From assembly GCA_036703315.1 (NCBI GenBank), contig DATNPH010000002.1, positions 1 through 28,908 on the forward strand: a DNA stretch of 28,908 bases, in the 5' to 3' direction. The DNA is from DATNPH01 sp036703315 (GTDB lineage Bacteria > Cyanobacteriota > Cyanobacteriia > Cyanobacteriales > Coleofasciculaceae). The notes beneath the pieces were generated by a model that was not told the DNA's origin, made no database searches, and saw nothing but the letters and a program-made list of their open reading frames with translations. Made by a program: the position numbers and the translations under genes. Shown here one piece after another: positions 7,207 through 15,447 of this stretch; within the stretch, counting starts at the first letter, position 1; every line of letters begins with the position of its first letter.

Positions 7207-9546
7207 TTACTGGGATTGTCGTTTCTTAAATGCCTTATAAGCTACGATAACTAGGCCAGTGATGACTAAGGCTAGCCCTGATGGAACAAGGGGTACCACT
7301 CCACCTTTCATCAACATAAAAATAAAGCTAATTCCAATTGAAGTAATGATGGTTATGCCGCTAGTTAGTGCCAAGCGTAAGGGTGATGACAGAAACTGCC
7401 AAGCTACTATACCTCCTACCACAGACCAACCCCAAACCCAGAAAATCTCAGCTCCTAAAGGCAAGAACCAAAGGAAAGAACGCTGCTCTTTAACAGCGCT
7501 AATAATCTGACTAACCATCTGAGCATGAAGCAGTAATCCTCGAATTTCCTGATTGTAAGGTGTGTTGAAATCATCGGCAATAGATGGGTCTGTAACACCA
7601 ATAAGGATAATCTTATTTTTTATAAAATTTGGTTTGACTTTATTATTTAAAACATCGGTTAGGGTAACTTGCTCAGCAATTTCTTTAGGAGATTGATGCG
7701 AACGATAGTTGAGTAATACTTGGAAGCCTTGCAATCCCACCTGTCGGTGATAAAAACCTGTATTATTTTCCAATTTTTTAAATACAATTCGACCAATTTG
7801 CCAGTGATTTTCTGAGAGGAATTGGGACGAAATACCGTCTGTTTTTAGATAACGGCGGGCTAGTTGAAAGCTAAGAGCATAGTACGTAGAGCAAGGGGAA
7901 GCAGCAGGCGGTTCCATAGCCCAGAGATGACGACGGACGACGCCATCTGGATCGCGAACAACATCACCAAAGCCCAGTTGTTCTTGTGAAACTCCAGGTG
8001 GAGGGGCAATCCCTTCAGGAATTTTAGGAGAAGGAACGACACATACAGGAATCACATTTGAAGCGTAGCTAGCGCCTTGCACCTCGCCTTGTTGCAAGTA
8101 CTTGACTAAATCAGCATGACCCTCACCTTCTTGCCGATCGCGATAAATATCCAACCCAATGACTCGTGGTTGATACTCTTCAAGTTTTTTCAACAGCCGC
8201 AGTAAAGTGCGATCGTGTAGCGGATACTCTCCACCCAATTTTTTGATATCTCCTGTCGTTACGTTGACAATCAACAGCCGAGGATCGGGTTTTTCCGCTG
8301 GACGCAGTTGCATCATTTGGTCGAATACTTTCAGTTCTGATGACTGCAATAAACCAAGCGATCGCATCCCCATTACCAAACCAGTAACGACTAGACTCGC
8401 CACCAGGACGGTTTGCACTCCCACCAACCATCGTCTGAATTTGATTGGACGCGGTTCGGGCCAACTCAGCAGTTCTCCTGCTAAATTCTGGTAAATTACC
8501 GGTAACCAACTGGCACAGGGAAAATTACTCTCCAACCCCTGCAATCGTTCCCGTGCTTCCCGCACCGCCAGATAGAAACACTTGCCACCCGCAAACGCTG
8601 TGAGAAAATACTTCAAAAATTCTTGAGCAACTTGGTCTGGCACCAACTCCCGCATCACAATCATTTGGGGAATCTGCACATTATCAAGTTGCCGTGCCAA
8701 TCCCAACCCATCACACGAATTAAAAATTGCTAGTTTTAAACCCCGTTCCACGGCTTTTTTAAGGGCATACCACAATTCACTAATCGTTAGGCTATCCGTT
8801 TTATTGATATAAATCCGACCTGTTTCTCCCTCTGTTTCGCTATGTCCCGCAAAAAAGATGACATCCCAAGGTTGCTCCCACAAATAGTCATTGATTTCCC
8901 TACGCGTCCTCTCTACTAAAAAAGTTACTTCTGCACTGGGTAAATTCTTTAGCAGCTGCCGATCTGCCTCAGTGTTAATGCCCTCGCTATGGCCCAGAAT
9001 TGCCAAGATTCTGAGTTTGGATTTGAGGGGTGGAGTCGTTGAGGTTTTATGTCGTTCAAACTCTGTAGAACTCAGCGCTACTTCCGCCTTTGGGTAACGC
9101 TCAAAAAAATCCCACTCCTGCCAAGGCAGCTTTTGCAACTGCGGATCTTCAGTACGAATCAGTACCCTAATCGCTTCGTCTCGATGTAATTCTTCGCGTA
9201 ATCGCTTGTCGATGGGACGAAATGATTCACACTCGAGCCATGTTTTCAGTCGTGATCGCAATTCACTCGCTGATTCCTGACATTCCTTGAGTCGCTTGTT
9301 GACGGAACCATCGTAAACGATTTCTGTGGGCTTGATTCGATAAGGTGCTCCGACGCTGCGATATTTCTCCTGCCAATGGTGTTGTAAGTATGTGGCTAAA
9401 TCTGGAGCTGGGGGCAAGTGCCCTGTCATTTCTATAGAAGGGCGCTCACCTTCTTCGCCAATCGACAAAGTTACCCAAAACCCTTGCTGAAAAGAATCAC
9501 CATCCAGCCTCAGGACAACTAACTTTCCTCTAGTAGGCATTTGCAC
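7207..9546 (-). CDS. CHAT protease-CHASE2 membrane sensor protein
   Basis: This is a 779-aa fusion. Residues 1-170 form a conserved N-terminal region (APYRIKPTEIVYDG, PIDKRLREELHRDEAIRVLI, LPWQEWDFFERY). Residues about 175-365 are a CHAT caspase-like protease domain with the catalytic pair His235 (FFAGHSET) and Cys278 (IFNSCDGLGLA). A membrane helix follows (about 374-394), then an extracytoplasmic CHASE2 sensor domain (about 395-685, LLIVNVTTGDI, VIGLDIYRD) and about three C-terminal membrane helices ending in a short basic tail. This places the protease in the cytoplasm and the sensor outside. It is the last gene of the sigma-like/DUF1822/CHAT cluster, 108 bases after DUF1822. A palindrome at 9595-9612 lies about 50 bases before its start, suggesting separate control. 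Met3 is an alternative start. The substrate is unknown. Confidence 0.92.
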   Translation of the reverse strand: MQMPTRGKLVVLRLDGDSFQQGFWVTLSIGEEGERPSIEMTGHLPPAPDLATYLQHHWQEKYRSVGAPYRIKPTEIVYDGSVNKRLKECQESASELRSRLKTWLECESFRPIDKRLREELHRDEAIRVLIRTEDPQLQKLPWQEWDFFERYPKAEVALSSTEFERHKTSTTPPLKSKLRILAILGHSEGINTEADRQLLKNLPSAEVTFLVERTRREINDYLWEQPWDVIFFAGHSETEGETGRIYINKTDSLTISELWYALKKAVERGLKLAIFNSCDGLGLARQLDNVQIPQMIVMRELVPDQVAQEFLKYFLTAFAGGKCFYLAVREARERLQGLESNFPCASWLPVIYQNLAGELLSWPEPRPIKFRRWLVGVQTVLVASLVVTGLVMGMRSLGLLQSSELKVFDQMMQLRPAEKPDPRLLIVNVTTGDIKKLGGEYPLHDRTLLRLLKKLEEYQPRVIGLDIYRDRQEGEGHADLVKYLQQGEVQGASYASNVIPVCVVPSPKIPEGIAPPPGVSQEQLGFGDVVRDPDGVVRRHLWAMEPPAASPCSTYYALSFQLARRYLKTDGISSQFLSENHWQIGRIVFKKLENNTGFYHRQVGLQGFQVLLNYRSHQSPKEIAEQVTLTDVLNNKVKPNFIKNKIILIGVTDPSIADDFNTPYNQEIRGLLLHAQMVSQIISAVKEQRSFLWFLPLGAEIFWVWGWSVVGGIVAWQFLSSPLRLALTSGITIITSIGISFIFMLMKGGVVPLVPSGLALVITGLVIVAYKAFKKRQSQ

Positions 9547-9594
9547 GTTTGGCTATTTTCCTCTTTATTTTGGAAAATCTCTTGAATCTCTTCC

Positions 9595-9612
9595 AGTACC
9601 CTTATGGGTACC
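9595..9612 (-). promoter_or_regulatory. Palindromic operator-like site before the CHAT-CHASE2 gene
   Basis: On the minus strand this reads GGTACCCATAAGGGTACT, an inverted repeat of GTACCC and GGGTAC. It differs at only two of 18 positions from the site at 15851-15868, which is also upstream of a minus-strand gene. Function as a protein-binding site is inference. Confidence 0.4.
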
Positions 9613-9654
9613 CTTAAATTTGAGCCTTTTCAACCCAGCTTTGTTCTATTAATT

Positions 9655-10572
9655 TCAGATTAGAAACGCTTCGGTAATACTGACATCACCCAAGGCTATC
9701 TTGACACCAAAACTTTCTCCAAGCTCGCCACTAAATTTTAATTGAATAGTCTTAGTACTTCTGGCTTGAGCTTGCATCACTGCCTTTCCTTCGTCATCCA
9801 GCACCATCAGCTGTAAATCCTGTGGCAGATAGATTTGACCGCCTGTAGGATACACCTCAATCGAGATGTCCATTTCTGACTGAGTTGCTGGCTTCAGTCC
9901 AACGAATAAAGCGACTTTCTCACCCACTCGTTCTAAGTCAAGCAACTTACCTCTTTGTACTCCAGTTGGATTTCTGAAACTGAAGCCTAGCTCAGCTTGT
10001 GGTGGCTCCAAAAGTGCCTCCATTGTCTCCCAACCTTTACTAAATAAGTTTTGCAGCCACTGTCTCAATTGAATCGGCTCTTTAACAGATTGCGGATGCG
10101 GCTGGCTCAAGTGTTCTAGCAAATCTTCTAGCGATTTTAACTGATTCAAGGGGAGTTCTTCGGTCGTTACCGTTGGCACAAATCCCAGCAGCGTAGCTTC
10201 TGTTAATGATTGATCGAGCCTCACCACCACATAACCAATCCGCTCTTCTAAAACCTCTGGCGGCACATCACAGACTTTTGAGTGTGGCAACAGTGGACGA
10301 CACTCTAGCTTACCCAAATCTTTGACCGCTAAATCCGCTGTATTGGCAAGAGTTTGCATTACTGGATTCCAACTATCGCTTGCTTCTATTTCAGTTTCAA
10401 TTCCCAAGCAATTCAGGTAATAATTCACAGCATATACGGCTAATGTATTGAGATAAACCTGTTTTGCCTTCTGAGGGTTAGACTGCCGTTCATGAAATTG
10501 TTGTGCTATCTGATGCGCTATTAGCGTTAGTGAAACTGTGAACGTTAAGACATCTTTTGTAGGGTTCATCAT
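9655..10572 (-). CDS. DUF1822 family protein
   Basis: This is a 305-aa soluble protein of the cyanobacterial DUF1822 family, whose function is unknown. The N-terminus is helical (LTLIAHQIAQQFHERQSNPQ, VYLNTLAVYAVNYYLNCLGI), as in the family. The C-terminal third is predicted to be beta-rich (VEKVALFVGLKP-like strands, IYLPQDLQLMVLDDEGK, LGESFGVKIALGD). No catalytic motif or membrane segment is visible. It starts 29 bases after the sigma-like gene and precedes the CHAT-CHASE2 gene, so it is very likely made from the same transcript as the sigma-like factor. A bridging or inhibitory role between protease and sigma is a hypothesis from gene order only. Confidence 0.82.
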   Translation of the reverse strand: MMNPTKDVLTFTVSLTLIAHQIAQQFHERQSNPQKAKQVYLNTLAVYAVNYYLNCLGIETEIEASDSWNPVMQTLANTADLAVKDLGKLECRPLLPHSKVCDVPPEVLEERIGYVVVRLDQSLTEATLLGFVPTVTTEELPLNQLKSLEDLLEHLSQPHPQSVKEPIQLRQWLQNLFSKGWETMEALLEPPQAELGFSFRNPTGVQRGKLLDLERVGEKVALFVGLKPATQSEMDISIEVYPTGGQIYLPQDLQLMVLDDEGKAVMQAQARSTKTIQLKFSGELGESFGVKIALGDVSITEAFLI

Positions 10573-10601
10573 TCTTTTATCTCTTGCTCAGGTTGTCTCG
10601 A

Positions 10602-11249
10602 CTAAGACATATATTCTTTAAACTTAGGCGCAAACTTGGTTAAGCAGCGCTGGTAAAAGCTACTCAGGGTAGGTACCTTAATTCCTAGCTCAGCTGAAAT
10701 TTCTTTCCAAGCGTAGCCCGACACAATTTTTATGGATATAAATTGAAAGTTAGCCGCTGGATTATTAGCCACGTAGGCAGTTTTAAAAATGTCCTCAGGG
10801 TCATCCTCTAGACATTGAATCACTTCTTGAGAAAGTGAAGGAGTCAACTGAGGATTGACTTCAGCCGGGTTATTTCTATCCAAGTCGTCAATACTAAACT
10901 TTCTTATTTGTTTCTGGTTTACACCTTCATAAACTGTTGGCATGACAGAACGACTTGCTTCAATAAAAAATCGTCGTTTCAGAAGAAAATTTGCCCATTG
11001 TAACACTTCTTTTTGCGGATCATAGTCATCAAGTCTCTCGCAAATATGACAAAAAAGTTTTTGCTGAGCTTCGGCATAAATTTCTTCATAAAATCCTCGA
11101 AAGTAACCCTTGTAGGGACGTGTCAGTTTACCTGATTGCTGAATTGCACTCACTAGCTTGGCTAAAGCCTGTTGTCGCTGTTTGCTCTTTGGAGGGTGCC
11201 GTTGCGCTTCTATGGCTAGTTGTTTTAAGCGTTGATCTACTTCATTCAT
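10602..11249 (-). CDS. Sigma-70-like (ECF-related) factor of the CHAT cluster
   Basis: This is a 215-aa protein with a degenerate sigma-2-like part at about 45-100 (GYFRGFYEEIYAEAQQKLFC, LDDYDPQKEVLQWANFLLKR) and a sigma-4-like helix-turn-helix at about 168-208 (FISIKIVSGYAWKEISAELG followed by IKVPTLSSFYQRCLTKF). The middle is an acidic linker (SLSQEVIQCLEDDPEDIF). It is more divergent than the ECF factor at 5470, so it could be a true sigma factor or a DNA-binding relative. It is the first gene of the cluster with DUF1822 and CHAT-CHASE2, an arrangement I recall as recurring in filamentous cyanobacteria. Promoter targets are unknown, but the palindromes near 9600 and 15860 are worth testing. 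Confidence 0.8.
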   Translation of the reverse strand: MNEVDQRLKQLAIEAQRHPPKSKQRQQALAKLVSAIQQSGKLTRPYKGYFRGFYEEIYAEAQQKLFCHICERLDDYDPQKEVLQWANFLLKRRFFIEASRSVMPTVYEGVNQKQIRKFSIDDLDRNNPAEVNPQLTPSLSQEVIQCLEDDPEDIFKTAYVANNPAANFQFISIKIVSGYAWKEISAELGIKVPTLSSFYQRCLTKFAPKFKEYMS

Positions 11250-11694
11250 TGTTTTGGGGCTAGTACACCAGTAACCTTAACCTTCTCCAGGCGCATTGTT
11301 AACCTCTATCTACAGGGTTCTCAAGGGGAACGGATAGATTTTATGCAAGGTTTGGTGATTTTGATAAAAATTCCTAAAACAGTCATTAGCTTGTAGGGCG
11401 GGCAGTGCCTACCTCAATCCTCAAGTCGTCTTCCAGAGAGAATCATAGACACTGCCCACCTGACGCTTAATTTTGTCCACCGACTTATTAGTCATTAATT
11501 TCCTCTTATGACTGACGGCGGTAGTTGTTTGCCAACATAAGACACGGGATTTCCAACCCTCGCTAGTTCGCAGTTGTAAAGTTTTGTAACGAAGACAAAT
11601 CTTGTGCATAAATGTTCGGTGCGCTGTCTGAGGAAGCAATTGAAAGTCAACAAACTTCACTCTCGCTTTTATGAACATGGCAGAGGGGTTGAGT
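11250..11694. promoter_or_regulatory. Divergent intergenic region with a small hairpin repeat
   Basis: These 445 bases separate the sigma-like gene (minus) from the small protein gene (plus), so promoters for both should lie here. TTGTAGGGCGGGCAGTGCCT (from 11391) belongs to a short palindromic repeat class that recurs at 13519. AGAGGGGT at 11682-11689 is the ribosome binding site of the small gene. A 104-codon minus frame (11421-11735) spans most of the region but does not look protein-like. Confidence 0.4.
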
Positions 11695-11928
11695 ATGAGC
11701 CAGATTCGAGATCTTGTCCAACAAGCGATCGCCAAGAACTATCTAACTGTTGAATCGGAAGAGCAACTGCGGCGGCTTCTCCAAACTAAGTATGAAAAAG
11801 AAGACTTGAAAGCTTTCATGAAATTGCAGCAAGCAATGATGGAAGGTTTTGTTAGGCAAGAATCCCGCTGTGGAGCTGTACAAGTTCATGATTGTGCTTG
11901 TTCTTGTCAAGCATGTTCCTTTGCTTGA
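11695..11928 (+). CDS. Small cyanobacterial protein with Cys-rich tail
   Basis: This 77-aa protein starts at ATG 11695, chosen because AGAGGGGT lies a suitable distance upstream. ATGs at 11671 and 11677 are in frame but have no such site. The body (MSQIRDLVQQAIAKNYLTVE, EQLRRLLQTKYEKEDLKAFM, FVRQESR) is helical and matches a short conserved cyanobacterial hypothetical family as I remember it. Homologues I recall end soon after VRQESR. Here an extra tail follows with five Cys in about 20 residues (CGAVQVHDCACSCQAC). The tail could bind metal or be a recent extension. It is divergent from the sigma/CHAT cluster. Function is unknown. Confidence 0.65.
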   Translation: MSQIRDLVQQAIAKNYLTVESEEQLRRLLQTKYEKEDLKAFMKLQQAMMEGFVRQESRCGAVQVHDCACSCQACSFA

Positions 11929-11985
11929 ACTCAGTGGGAATTCTATAAATAGCTCATCTGAGATTTGTCAGTCAGCCCTACCCGG

Positions 11986-12108
11986 ATGACGGCACCGAAC
12001 ATTTTAGCGCTAGCTAAACAAGGTAATCCTCAGGCAATAGCTGCTTTAATGACTCACTATTTTTTGGCTCAAGACATTACTACCAAAGCCAGTCCAAAAG
12101 TGGATTGA
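11986..12108 (+). pseudogene. Relic of the cyanobacterial N-terminal domain found at 13803
   Basis: ATG at 11986 opens a 40-codon frame (MTAPNILALAKQGNPQAIAA, then LMTHYFLAQDITTKASPKVD and TGA). It aligns with the start of the membrane protein at 13803: LALAKQGNPQAIAAL against LELARQGNPKAIAAL, and ITTKASPKVD against ITAKASLKGD. It stops exactly where the intact copy continues with CLRVMLES. It is probably a truncated paralogue, 1.8 kb upstream of the intact gene, and not a functional peptide, although translation cannot be excluded. Confidence 0.6.
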
Positions 12109-12166
12109 TAAGTCAGTAGTGCAGGAAACTGCTGGAAAAATTCTTTACAACATAAGGATATTTATC

Positions 12167-13435
12167 ATGTGGAAACCTTTTTTCAGTAATCGCACTTTAA
12201 TTGTTTTATTCAGCACATTTGCACTGATAAATGTTACGGCTTGTAGTAATAATCAGACGGCTAACTTTCTTAATCAAAAAGAAAATTCAGTTGAGACTGC
12301 ACCTGTAGCCTCTGCGGCTGAGCCACCAGCAAAACCCAAACAATCAGCAGCATCACCGCAGGTGCAGCAACCTGAACCTTCTAAGGCAGCTGATACCTAC
12401 CAACAAGCGATTGACAGTGCCATGGGTGCAATTACTATTAGTAAATCAGCTGTGAGCCGAGATGATTGGAGCTTGGCTGCTAACCATTGGCAAAAAGCGA
12501 CTCAGTTATTAAAGGCTGTTCCTACTTCAAGTCGCCAGTACAAAACGGCTCAGAAAAACCTGACGGAATACCAGGGTTATCTAGCAGATGCAAAACTTAG
12601 AGCCACGCCGCGATCACAAAAATCCTGTGCTGATACCAAACCAGAGTTTTTCTCAGTTCCTGTCAAGGGGCGATTAGACGGCACCCCGATAGTTGAAGTC
12701 ACTATTAACGATCACAAATTTGACATGTTTTTTGATACAGGGGCTTCCAAAACCCTAATTACTCTACCGATGGCATATGCTTTGAAATTACCAGCAGTAG
12801 GGATAGGGAAGATGAGGATAGCCAATGGGTCTGTTGTGATATTACCCATCGCCCTTGTTAAGTCTCAGGAAATTGATGGTCGTTTCCGGATAGATGTGCC
12901 CGTGGCAGTCGCACCAGCAGCAGGCTTTGGACTACTGGGGCAAGACTTCTATAAAGGCTATGATGTCGCCATAAAAGAAAATGTGATCGAATTCCGTCGC
13001 CAGGGTTCCGATCGCTCGGTGAATCAAGGAAAGGCTACCTGCCTAGTTGATGCTCATCCAAAGTTTTTCTCTGTCCCCATCACACGGCGAAAAAATAACA
13101 TTCCTATCGTTGAAGTTAGCTTCAATGATCGATATACATTTCCCATGCTTTTTGACACGGGTGCTTCTACCACGTTGATTACCCGATCAATGGCAGTGAA
13201 AATGGGATTGAAACCTGTAGGGATAGGACAGGCTGAACTTGCCGATGGTTCAGTGGCTAGCTTTGCTATTGCCCTGATCAAGTCAAAGCAAATGGCTGGT
13301 CGCGTCCAGAGAAACGTGCCAGTGTCGGTTGCACCACCAGCAATGGACATTGGACTGCTGGGGCAAGATTTCTTTGAAGGTTATAACTACACAATCAAAG
13401 AAAACGTCATTGAATTTAGCCGTCAAGAGCTATGA
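12167..13435 (+). CDS. Lipoprotein with two tandem retropepsin-like aspartic protease domains
   Basis: This is a 422-aa protein. I chose ATG 12167, preceded by ATAAGGA, over an upstream in-frame GTG at 12119, because it exposes a clean lipoprotein signal: a hydrophobic run, then VTAC with Cys26 as the lipidation site. A Pro/Ala/Gln-rich linker (about 35-72) and a helical segment (about 74-147) follow. Two homologous clan AA domains come next, about 160-280 and 298-422. Each has the catalytic motif FDTGAS (Asp190 and Asp330) and the closing motif GLLGQDF. Retropepsins work as dimers, so two domains on one chain could form a single-chain enzyme. It would act at the outer face of a membrane. The substrate is unknown. 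Confidence 0.88.
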   Translation: MWKPFFSNRTLIVLFSTFALINVTACSNNQTANFLNQKENSVETAPVASAAEPPAKPKQSAASPQVQQPEPSKAADTYQQAIDSAMGAITISKSAVSRDDWSLAANHWQKATQLLKAVPTSSRQYKTAQKNLTEYQGYLADAKLRATPRSQKSCADTKPEFFSVPVKGRLDGTPIVEVTINDHKFDMFFDTGASKTLITLPMAYALKLPAVGIGKMRIANGSVVILPIALVKSQEIDGRFRIDVPVAVAPAAGFGLLGQDFYKGYDVAIKENVIEFRRQGSDRSVNQGKATCLVDAHPKFFSVPITRRKNNIPIVEVSFNDRYTFPMLFDTGASTTLITRSMAVKMGLKPVGIGQAELADGSVASFAIALIKSKQMAGRVQRNVPVSVAPPAMDIGLLGQDFFEGYNYTIKENVIEFSRQEL

Positions 13436-13668
13436 TGACTCACAAACCAAACGGCTGAGGCAAACGGCAGGGATGGCATGAGTGGCTACATCCCAATCAG
13501 AGCAGAAATAGTGTTCTTGTAGGGTAGGCATCCTGCCCGCCCTATAGTTGTGGCAGGCGAGACGCCTGTTCAACAGCCAATCACTGATGAACTAAGGCAA
13601 AACATAAGCCTCGCCCTATTGAGCTACTAAATAGTTGAGGGTAGAACCATCAGCAGTCAGCCAAATAC
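13436..13668. repeat. Intergenic stretch with short palindromic repeats
   Basis: GTAGGGTAGGCATCCTGCCC (from 13520) and GGCAGGCGAGACGCCTG (13552-13568, stem CAGGCG/CGCCTG) form two hairpins of a type common between cyanobacterial genes. They may end the lipoprotein transcript. Nothing else was seen before the MITE at 13669. Confidence 0.45.
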
Positions 13669-13812
13669 CTTATACCATTTGGGTAAATATCCGTCACAAC
13701 TCAACGGTGGGTTTTTTGCTAATCGCTCATGGCTCCAACGGACAATAAGCAATCAACTATTAGCAATTAGCGTTTACCTGTATGTGACATTCATAAACTC
13801 AAATGGTATTAG
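13669..13812. mobile_element. MITE copy 1, overlapping the start of the 13803 gene
   Basis: The ends CTTATACCATTTGGGT (13669-13684) and, read inwards from the right, CTAATACCATTTGAGT (13812-13797) match at 14 of 16 bases. Inside, GTTTTTTGCTAAT and other TTAGC-type segments are shared with the copy at 20816. No transposase is encoded. The right end contains ATGGTATTAG, which is the start codon and first codons of the downstream gene. Confidence 0.6.
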
Positions 13813-15356
13813 AGCTAGCCAGACAAGGTAATCCCAAGGCGATCGCTGCCCTAATAAATCGCGCTCTTAAAGCACAAGGCATCACGGCAAAAGCCAGTCT
13901 TAAAGGTGATTGCCTGCGCGTCATGCTGGAATCTATTGAAGTGCCTTCGCAGCCAGCAATGGTTCATTTGATTCACCAGGGTATGACGAAGTTAGGGGTT
14001 GAATCAATCAAAAGCGTGAAAGTTTATGGCAGAAAGACAGGTATCGACTTTCCGGCTTGGAGCCAAGAGTTGGATGTGAGTTCTCAGCTTCCATCGGCTT
14101 CCCAAAATCCCCCTCAAGCTCAACTTACACAAACAGACTTATCAGCAGCCAAGCCTTCAGATTTATCAGATCCTCCGTTGGTTGCTCCTGACCTATCTCA
14201 AGTTACTGAAGACTCTGTTAAACAATTTCAGAGTGATTCAAAAGCTAAAGTAGCAGGTTTCCCCAAGCGAATCAGTCAAATCTTAATAGGCTCTCTTGGG
14301 TTGCGGATTATGTTCGATAGCCTGTTTGTCCTCTACACCTTAGTTTGGGCAACTTCATACTACCTCTACAGCCTCCTGGATGGAGTTGATCTAACAGGCT
14401 CTCTTGTCTACCTAATCCGCTATCTGGTTGTAGCGATCGATTTCCTATGGTATCCCCTTGAATTGATTAGTATCTGGACTTACCGCCTCACTGTTGTAAT
14501 TACGTTAGTCTGGCTCTATCGCTTACACGTCCGTTTGAGAACTATCTTTAACGGATATCCAATCAAACCCTGGGGAGCCGTTGCCCGCTTTATCATCCCT
14601 TTTTACAGCCTTTGGGGAATTTGGAATATATTTGCAACACTTGCCAACCGACTCAAATCGCAGGGAGGAGAGCTAGTAAGCTTCGGCACATCCCTGAGAC
14701 GTTGGTTACCGTGGTTTTATTTATTATTAATTAGCTCTACTCTGCTAAAGCAAATTTATAGATTTCAAGTTAAAACAGAAGACTTATCTCTTGGTTATTT
14801 TGTCATCAAGAATGTTGTCGCTTTGTTTTTCTCAATTGTTTGGCTGCAAATCGTGTGCCTTACTAACAAAGCAATTGTTCAAACATTAAAAGAAAACTTC
14901 AATCAGCTACATCCTCCACTATCTCCTACCAATAACCTACCGAGCAATACTTCAAAAAAGAATAGTATTAGAGCAGTTAGTTATGGACTAATTTTTGATA
15001 TTCTAGGCACCCTAGCCATCCAGATGATAATCAGTTTTGTAATTGGATTTGTTATACGCATAAATCGAACTTTAGCTGAGGCAATAGTAGGACTATTTTA
15101 TAGTTATCCTTATGGTTTAGTTGTTAGACTTAGTATGGGGCTAATCTTTACAGGAATAGGAGGATTTATTACAGCTAAATTCGCCCCAAATGTAGCCATA
15201 AAGCATGCTTTTGCAATGGGAACTTTATCCGTTCTAGTTAGTTTAGTAATGATCGGGTTTCAAGCGGCTAATGGGTATCAGGCGATCGCTCTACTCTTAA
15301 CCATCCCTGCGGCTTTACTAGGAGGCTACTTACGACAGATGACAAGCAACTCCTAA
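13803..15356 (+). CDS. Multi-pass membrane protein with conserved cyanobacterial N-terminal domain
   Basis: This is a 517-aa protein. Residues 1-90 form a soluble domain (ELARQGNPKAIAALINRALK, GITAKASLKGDCLRVMLES, VKVYGRKTGIDFPAWSQE) that heads many unrelated cyanobacterial proteins; its function is not known to me. A Ser/Pro/Gln linker (about 95-150) leads to about eight membrane helices. The middle part (VVITLVWLYRLHVRLRTI, PIKPWGAVARFIIPFYSLWG) resembles DUF4328-type membrane proteins. A stop codon at 13794 fixes the start at ATG 13803 unless a rare codon is used. That ATG lies inside a MITE end, and compared with the relic at 11986 the first few native residues have been lost. A terminator follows at 15383. 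Confidence 0.75.
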   Translation: MVLELARQGNPKAIAALINRALKAQGITAKASLKGDCLRVMLESIEVPSQPAMVHLIHQGMTKLGVESIKSVKVYGRKTGIDFPAWSQELDVSSQLPSASQNPPQAQLTQTDLSAAKPSDLSDPPLVAPDLSQVTEDSVKQFQSDSKAKVAGFPKRISQILIGSLGLRIMFDSLFVLYTLVWATSYYLYSLLDGVDLTGSLVYLIRYLVVAIDFLWYPLELISIWTYRLTVVITLVWLYRLHVRLRTIFNGYPIKPWGAVARFIIPFYSLWGIWNIFATLANRLKSQGGELVSFGTSLRRWLPWFYLLLISSTLLKQIYRFQVKTEDLSLGYFVIKNVVALFFSIVWLQIVCLTNKAIVQTLKENFNQLHPPLSPTNNLPSNTSKKNSIRAVSYGLIFDILGTLAIQMIISFVIGFVIRINRTLAEAIVGLFYSYPYGLVVRLSMGLIFTGIGGFITAKFAPNVAIKHAFAMGTLSVLVSLVMIGFQAANGYQAIALLLTIPAALLGGYLRQMTSNS

Positions 15357-15382
15357 AAGAGACAACTGGGAGATTTATCTCA

Positions 15383-15419
15383 CCGCCATACCACGTAGCA
15401 GTATAGCGGGAGTTTTTTT
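15383..15419 (+). terminator. Rho-independent terminator
   Basis: The stem CCGCCATAC/GTATAGCGG (one mismatch) encloses a nine-base loop. GAG and seven T follow. It sits 27 bases after the stop codon of the membrane protein. Confidence 0.75.
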
Positions 15420-15447
15420 GTCGGTTCAAAGTAAAAGTTGAGAGCAT

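Noticed and set aside
11421..11735. 104-codon minus-strand frame before the small Cys-tailed protein
   Set aside because: It overlaps the start of a better supported gene, has odd composition and no recognisable family.
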